NCBI GenBank assembly: GCA_963798445.1
Contig: CAWCTH010000002.1
Span: forward strand, 806,001 to 870,000
Length of the DNA stretch: 64,000 nt
Source: DASXAI01 sp963798445
GTDB lineage: Bacteria > Actinomycetota > Acidimicrobiia > Acidimicrobiales > Ilumatobacteraceae
Reading direction: 5' to 3'
The position numbers and the translations under genes were made by a program. Positions 61,770 to 64,000 of this stretch are shown here, one piece after another (the first letter of the stretch is position 1; each line of letters opens with the position of its first letter). The notes below the pieces were generated by a model. That model did no database searches, was not told where the DNA came from, and worked only from the letters and a program-made list of their open reading frames with translations.

Positions 61770-62717
61770 ATGAGCGCTGGCCAACGTCTTGCGTCCACGC
61801 CGGCGCCGATGCACTACTGGCAAGGCCAGGGCGTCAGGCTGGCCGGTGACGCCTGGGGTGACCCCGACGGGCCCCTCGTGCTGCTCCAACACGGCGGCGG
61901 CCAGACGAGGCACGCGTGGAAGGGCACCGGCGAGACCCTCGGCGCCGCCGGGTACTACGCCATCGCCTTCGACGCCCGCGGCCATGGAGACTCGGACTGG
62001 GCTCCCGACGGGCAGTACGGCCAGGACATCATGGTGGCCGATCTCCAGCAGCTCATCGCCGACCTGGGTGGCCGCCGGCCGGTCCTCGTCGGCGCGTCGA
62101 TGGGTGGTGGCACCAGCCTGGTCGCCATCGGTGAAGACCACGTCGACGCCACGGCCCTCGTCCTCGTGGACATCGCGCCGAAGATCGAGCCCGACGGTGT
62201 CGCCAAGATCAACGCCTTCATGACGCACCGACCGGAAGGCTTCGGCTCGCTCGACGAGGTCGCCGACGCCATCGCCGCCTACCAGCCGCACCGGACACGA
62301 CCGACGAACCTCGACGGGTTGGGCAAGAACCTCCGGCTTGGCGACGACGGTCGCTATCACTGGCACTGGGACCCGCGGTTCCGGCAAGGCAAACGGGTCC
62401 TCGCCCAACGCCAGGCCCGCCTGGAGGAGTGCGCGCGAAGCCTGTCGGTCCCCACCCTGCTCGTGCGCGGCGGCCTGTCCGACATCCTCAGTGAGGAAGG
62501 GGCGGCGGAGTTCCTGCGGTTGTGCCCGGCGAGCGAGTACGTCAACGTGGCAGGCGCGGCGCACATGGTCGCCGGCGACCGCAACGACATCTTCGCTCAA
62601 GCGGTGATCGAGTTCCTCGGTCGCACCGTGCCCGTCGGCGGCGAGCCGATCCAGCCGGGTCACGAGCCCGCGCCCCATCACCTCGGCCCGCCTGGCGACG
62701 TCCTCGACGTCCCGTAG
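61770..62717 (+). CDS. Alpha/beta hydrolase
   Basis: A 315-residue alpha/beta-hydrolase-fold enzyme. The oxyanion region is VLLQHGGGQTRHAW, the FDARGHGDSDW motif follows, the nucleophile elbow is VGASMGGGTS (Ser in GxSxG), and the acid/His are expected in LLVRGGLSDILSEEG and VAGAAHMVAGD. The family includes esterases and epoxide hydrolases; the QHGGGQ start is not specific. It follows the regulator gene by 21 bases and may be controlled by it. Confidence 0.9.
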   Translation: MSAGQRLASTPAPMHYWQGQGVRLAGDAWGDPDGPLVLLQHGGGQTRHAWKGTGETLGAAGYYAIAFDARGHGDSDWAPDGQYGQDIMVADLQQLIADLGGRRPVLVGASMGGGTSLVAIGEDHVDATALVLVDIAPKIEPDGVAKINAFMTHRPEGFGSLDEVADAIAAYQPHRTRPTNLDGLGKNLRLGDDGRYHWHWDPRFRQGKRVLAQRQARLEECARSLSVPTLLVRGGLSDILSEEGAAEFLRLCPASEYVNVAGAAHMVAGDRNDIFAQAVIEFLGRTVPVGGEPIQPGHEPAPHHLGPPGDVLDVP

Positions 62718-62734
62718 AACAGACGAAATCTGAC

Positions 62735-62754
62735 GCCGGCAATAGTTTGCCGGC
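62735..62754. terminator. Hairpin between hydrolase and glutamate ABC genes
   Basis: Perfect 8-bp stem GCCGGCAA / TTGCCGGC with loop TAGT, ending 8 bases before ATG 62763. It may end the hydrolase transcript or, if ATG 62784 is the true start, act in the leader of the ABC operon. Confidence 0.5.
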
Positions 62755-62762
62755 TCACCAAG

Positions 62763-63518
62763 ATGGGTACGTTGTCTGCCACCATGCCGCTGGTCGAGCT
62801 CGAGGGCGTCAACAAGTGGTTCGGCGACCTCCACGTGCTGGATGACGTCGACCTGACCGTTGAGCGCGGGGAGGTGGTCGTCGTCGTCGGACCATCGGGC
62901 TCGGGCAAATCCACCTTGTGCCGGTGCATCAACCGGCTCGAGCGCATCGACGCCGGCGTGATCCGAGTGGAAGGTGTTCCCCTTCCGGAGGAAGGCAAGG
63001 AGCTGGCTCACCTCCGGGCGACCGTCGGCATGGTCTTCCAGTCCTTCAACCTGTTTCCCCACATGTCAGCGCTGGACAACGTGGCGCTCGGGCCGATCAA
63101 GACGCTCAAGCTTCCGAAGGCGGAGGCGAGGCAACGGTCGATGAGCCTGCTGGAACGGGTGGGCATCGTCGACAAGGCCAGGCGCTACCCCGCCGAGCTC
63201 TCGGGCGGGCAGCAGCAGCGGGTGGCCATCGCCCGGGCGCTGGCCATGCAGCCGAAGCTGATGCTCTTCGACGAGCCCACCTCAGCGCTGGATCCCGAAA
63301 TGATCAACGAGGTCCTCGACGTCATGATCGACCTGGCCAACGATGGTATGACGATGGTGGTCGTGACCCATGAGATGGGTTTCGCCCGCCGCGCCGCGAA
63401 CCGCGTCGCGTTCATGGACGTAGGTCGCATCGTGGAAGTGGCTTCGCCCGAGGCCTTCTTCGGCAACCCCCAGACTGAACGGGCGCAGGCCTTCCTTTCC
63501 AAGATCCTCAGCCACTGA
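62763..63518 (+). CDS. gluA: Polar amino acid (glutamate) ABC transporter ATPase
   Basis: A 251-residue ATPase very close in pattern to GluA of Corynebacterium. Walker A is GPSGSGKST, then LPEEGKELAHLRATVGMVFQ (Q-loop), signature LSGGQQQRVAIARALAMQPK, Walker B LMLFDEPTSALDPEM, switch His VVVTHEMGFARRAANR. ATG 62763 or the in-frame ATG 62784 (MPLVELEG) may be the start. A periplasmic-type binding protein gene follows 37 bases later, so this is the first gene of a gluABCD-type importer. Confidence 0.92.
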   Translation: MGTLSATMPLVELEGVNKWFGDLHVLDDVDLTVERGEVVVVVGPSGSGKSTLCRCINRLERIDAGVIRVEGVPLPEEGKELAHLRATVGMVFQSFNLFPHMSALDNVALGPIKTLKLPKAEARQRSMSLLERVGIVDKARRYPAELSGGQQQRVAIARALAMQPKLMLFDEPTSALDPEMINEVLDVMIDLANDGMTMVVVTHEMGFARRAANRVAFMDVGRIVEVASPEAFFGNPQTERAQAFLSKILSH

Positions 63519-63555
63519 GCTCCACCAACCCCAACCCATGTGAATGGAGAGCACG

Positions 63556-64000
63556 ATGCACAGAACGAACATCGTCCGCTGGTCGGGAGTCGTCGCGCTG
63601 TCCAGCGCCCTGCTCCTGTCGGCGTGTGGCAGTGACAACAGCAGCACCTCCGGCGCGGCAGCAACGACGGCGGCCGCGGCAGCAACCACCGCGGGCGCAA
63701 CGACAACGCCAGCCGGTGCGGCCACGACGGCTGGCGCTGGTGCGGCCACCGGCGTGACGTGCGCGACCGCCACCGCCGGCGGAGGGCTCGAGAAGTTGTG
63801 CCAGGCCGACAAGCTCGTCGTCGGGGTCAAATTCGACCAGCCGTTGTTCGGGTTGAAGGATCCCACGACCGGGAAGGTGGAGGGCTTCGACGTCGAGATC
63901 GCCAAGATCATCGCCAAGGCCCTCGGCAAGGACGAGTCGCAGATCGACTTCCAAGAGACGGTGTCGAAGGTCCGTGAGGACGTCATCGTGAACGGGCAAC
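63556..64000 (+). CDS. gluB: Glutamate-binding lipoprotein of ABC importer (cut by window edge)
   Basis: The first 148 codons of a solute-binding protein. A lipoprotein signal is clear: RTNIVRWSGVVALSSALLLS followed by the lipobox LLSACGS. A 50-residue Ala/Thr-rich linker tethers the domain. Then comes a family 3 extracellular binding domain: LCQADKLVVGVKFDQPLFGL, TGKVEGFDVEIAKIIAKALG. The linker and the preceding GluA gene support a glutamate/aspartate importer. The rest and the permeases lie beyond 64000. Confidence 0.9.
   Translation, partial: MHRTNIVRWSGVVALSSALLLSACGSDNSSTSGAAATTAAAAATTAGATTTPAGAATTAGAGAATGVTCATATAGGGLEKLCQADKLVVGVKFDQPLFGLKDPTTGKVEGFDVEIAKIIAKALGKDESQIDFQETVSKVREDVIVNGQ

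Noticed and set aside
1..64000. tRNA genes, rRNA genes, CRISPR arrays, prophage genes
   Set aside because: None recognised on either strand; repeats present are palindromic and irregular, not CRISPR-like.

Overview
The window is high-GC, densely coded DNA with short intergenic gaps, many GTG starts and ATGA or GTGA stop/start overlaps. Gene content points to an actinobacterium: MoxR/DUF58/VWA cluster, several luciferase-like (LLM) flavin monooxygenases, CaiB/BaiF CoA transferases, a GluA-type glutamate ABC ATPase, and a LexA box of the Gram-positive/actinobacterial type. Class Acidimicrobiia is my best guess, but this is inference. No rRNA, tRNA or CRISPR was seen.

Layout. 1-5.4 kb: start of a phosphoketolase, an endonuclease/phosphatase-fold protein, panC-panB, an FKBP isomerase, an LLM enzyme and an acetoacetate-decarboxylase-like protein. 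5.4-9.5 kb: a palindromic repeat, moxR-DUF58-VWA, and a tyrosine phosphatase behind a large palindrome. 9.5-15.8 kb: a catabolic block (SDR, Rieske oxygenase, two LLM enzymes, TetR, PhyH dioxygenase) with remnants of an acyl-CoA ligase and a pirin. 15.9-21.1 kb: a secreted SGNH hydrolase, ribBA-ribH and a beta-propeller protein. 21.1-27.9 kb: Baeyer-Villiger-type monooxygenase, acyl-CoA dehydrogenase, serine hydrolase, CoA transferase and an SOS-controlled dinB. 27.9-29.5 kb: one complete IS110-family (IS1111-like) element. 29.5-41.7 kb: a Clp N-domain protein, HTH and RidA genes, a second cluster of the palindromic repeat, ArsR/SRPBCC, an ABC exporter with its GbsR/MarR regulator, two tandem NtaA-type monooxygenases, an amidohydrolase, an aldo/keto reductase and a YCII protein.

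41.7-46.0 kb holds the most interesting locus. It is a leftward operon of SRPBCC protein, TetR regulator, a conserved protein of unknown function, a UGSC-family selenoprotein and an acyl-CoA carboxyltransferase. The selenoprotein has an in-frame UGA at codon 93 followed by a bacterial SECIS-like hairpin. A 20-bp palindrome sits on the first start codon of the operon. 46-57.7 kb: HxlR and acyl-CoA dehydrogenase, PAC2 protein, a CoA-transferase pair, a single-chain acyl-CoA carboxylase (BC-BCCP-CT), a PEP-utilising enzyme and a carboxymuconolactone decarboxylase. 57.8-64 kb: DUF998 membrane protein, D-amino-acid deacylase, WYL-type regulator, alpha/beta hydrolase and the start of a glutamate ABC importer.

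About a dozen otherwise well-conserved genes carry single small frameshifts (moxR, SDR, Rieske, dinB, ABC permease, both NtaA-type genes, one acyl-CoA dehydrogenase, PAC2, the carboxylase, the PEP enzyme, the 5' end of panB). Conservation is intact on both sides of each break. Most are therefore probably uncorrected indels in the assembly rather than true pseudogenes. The acyl-CoA ligase and pirin fragments do look like real remnants.
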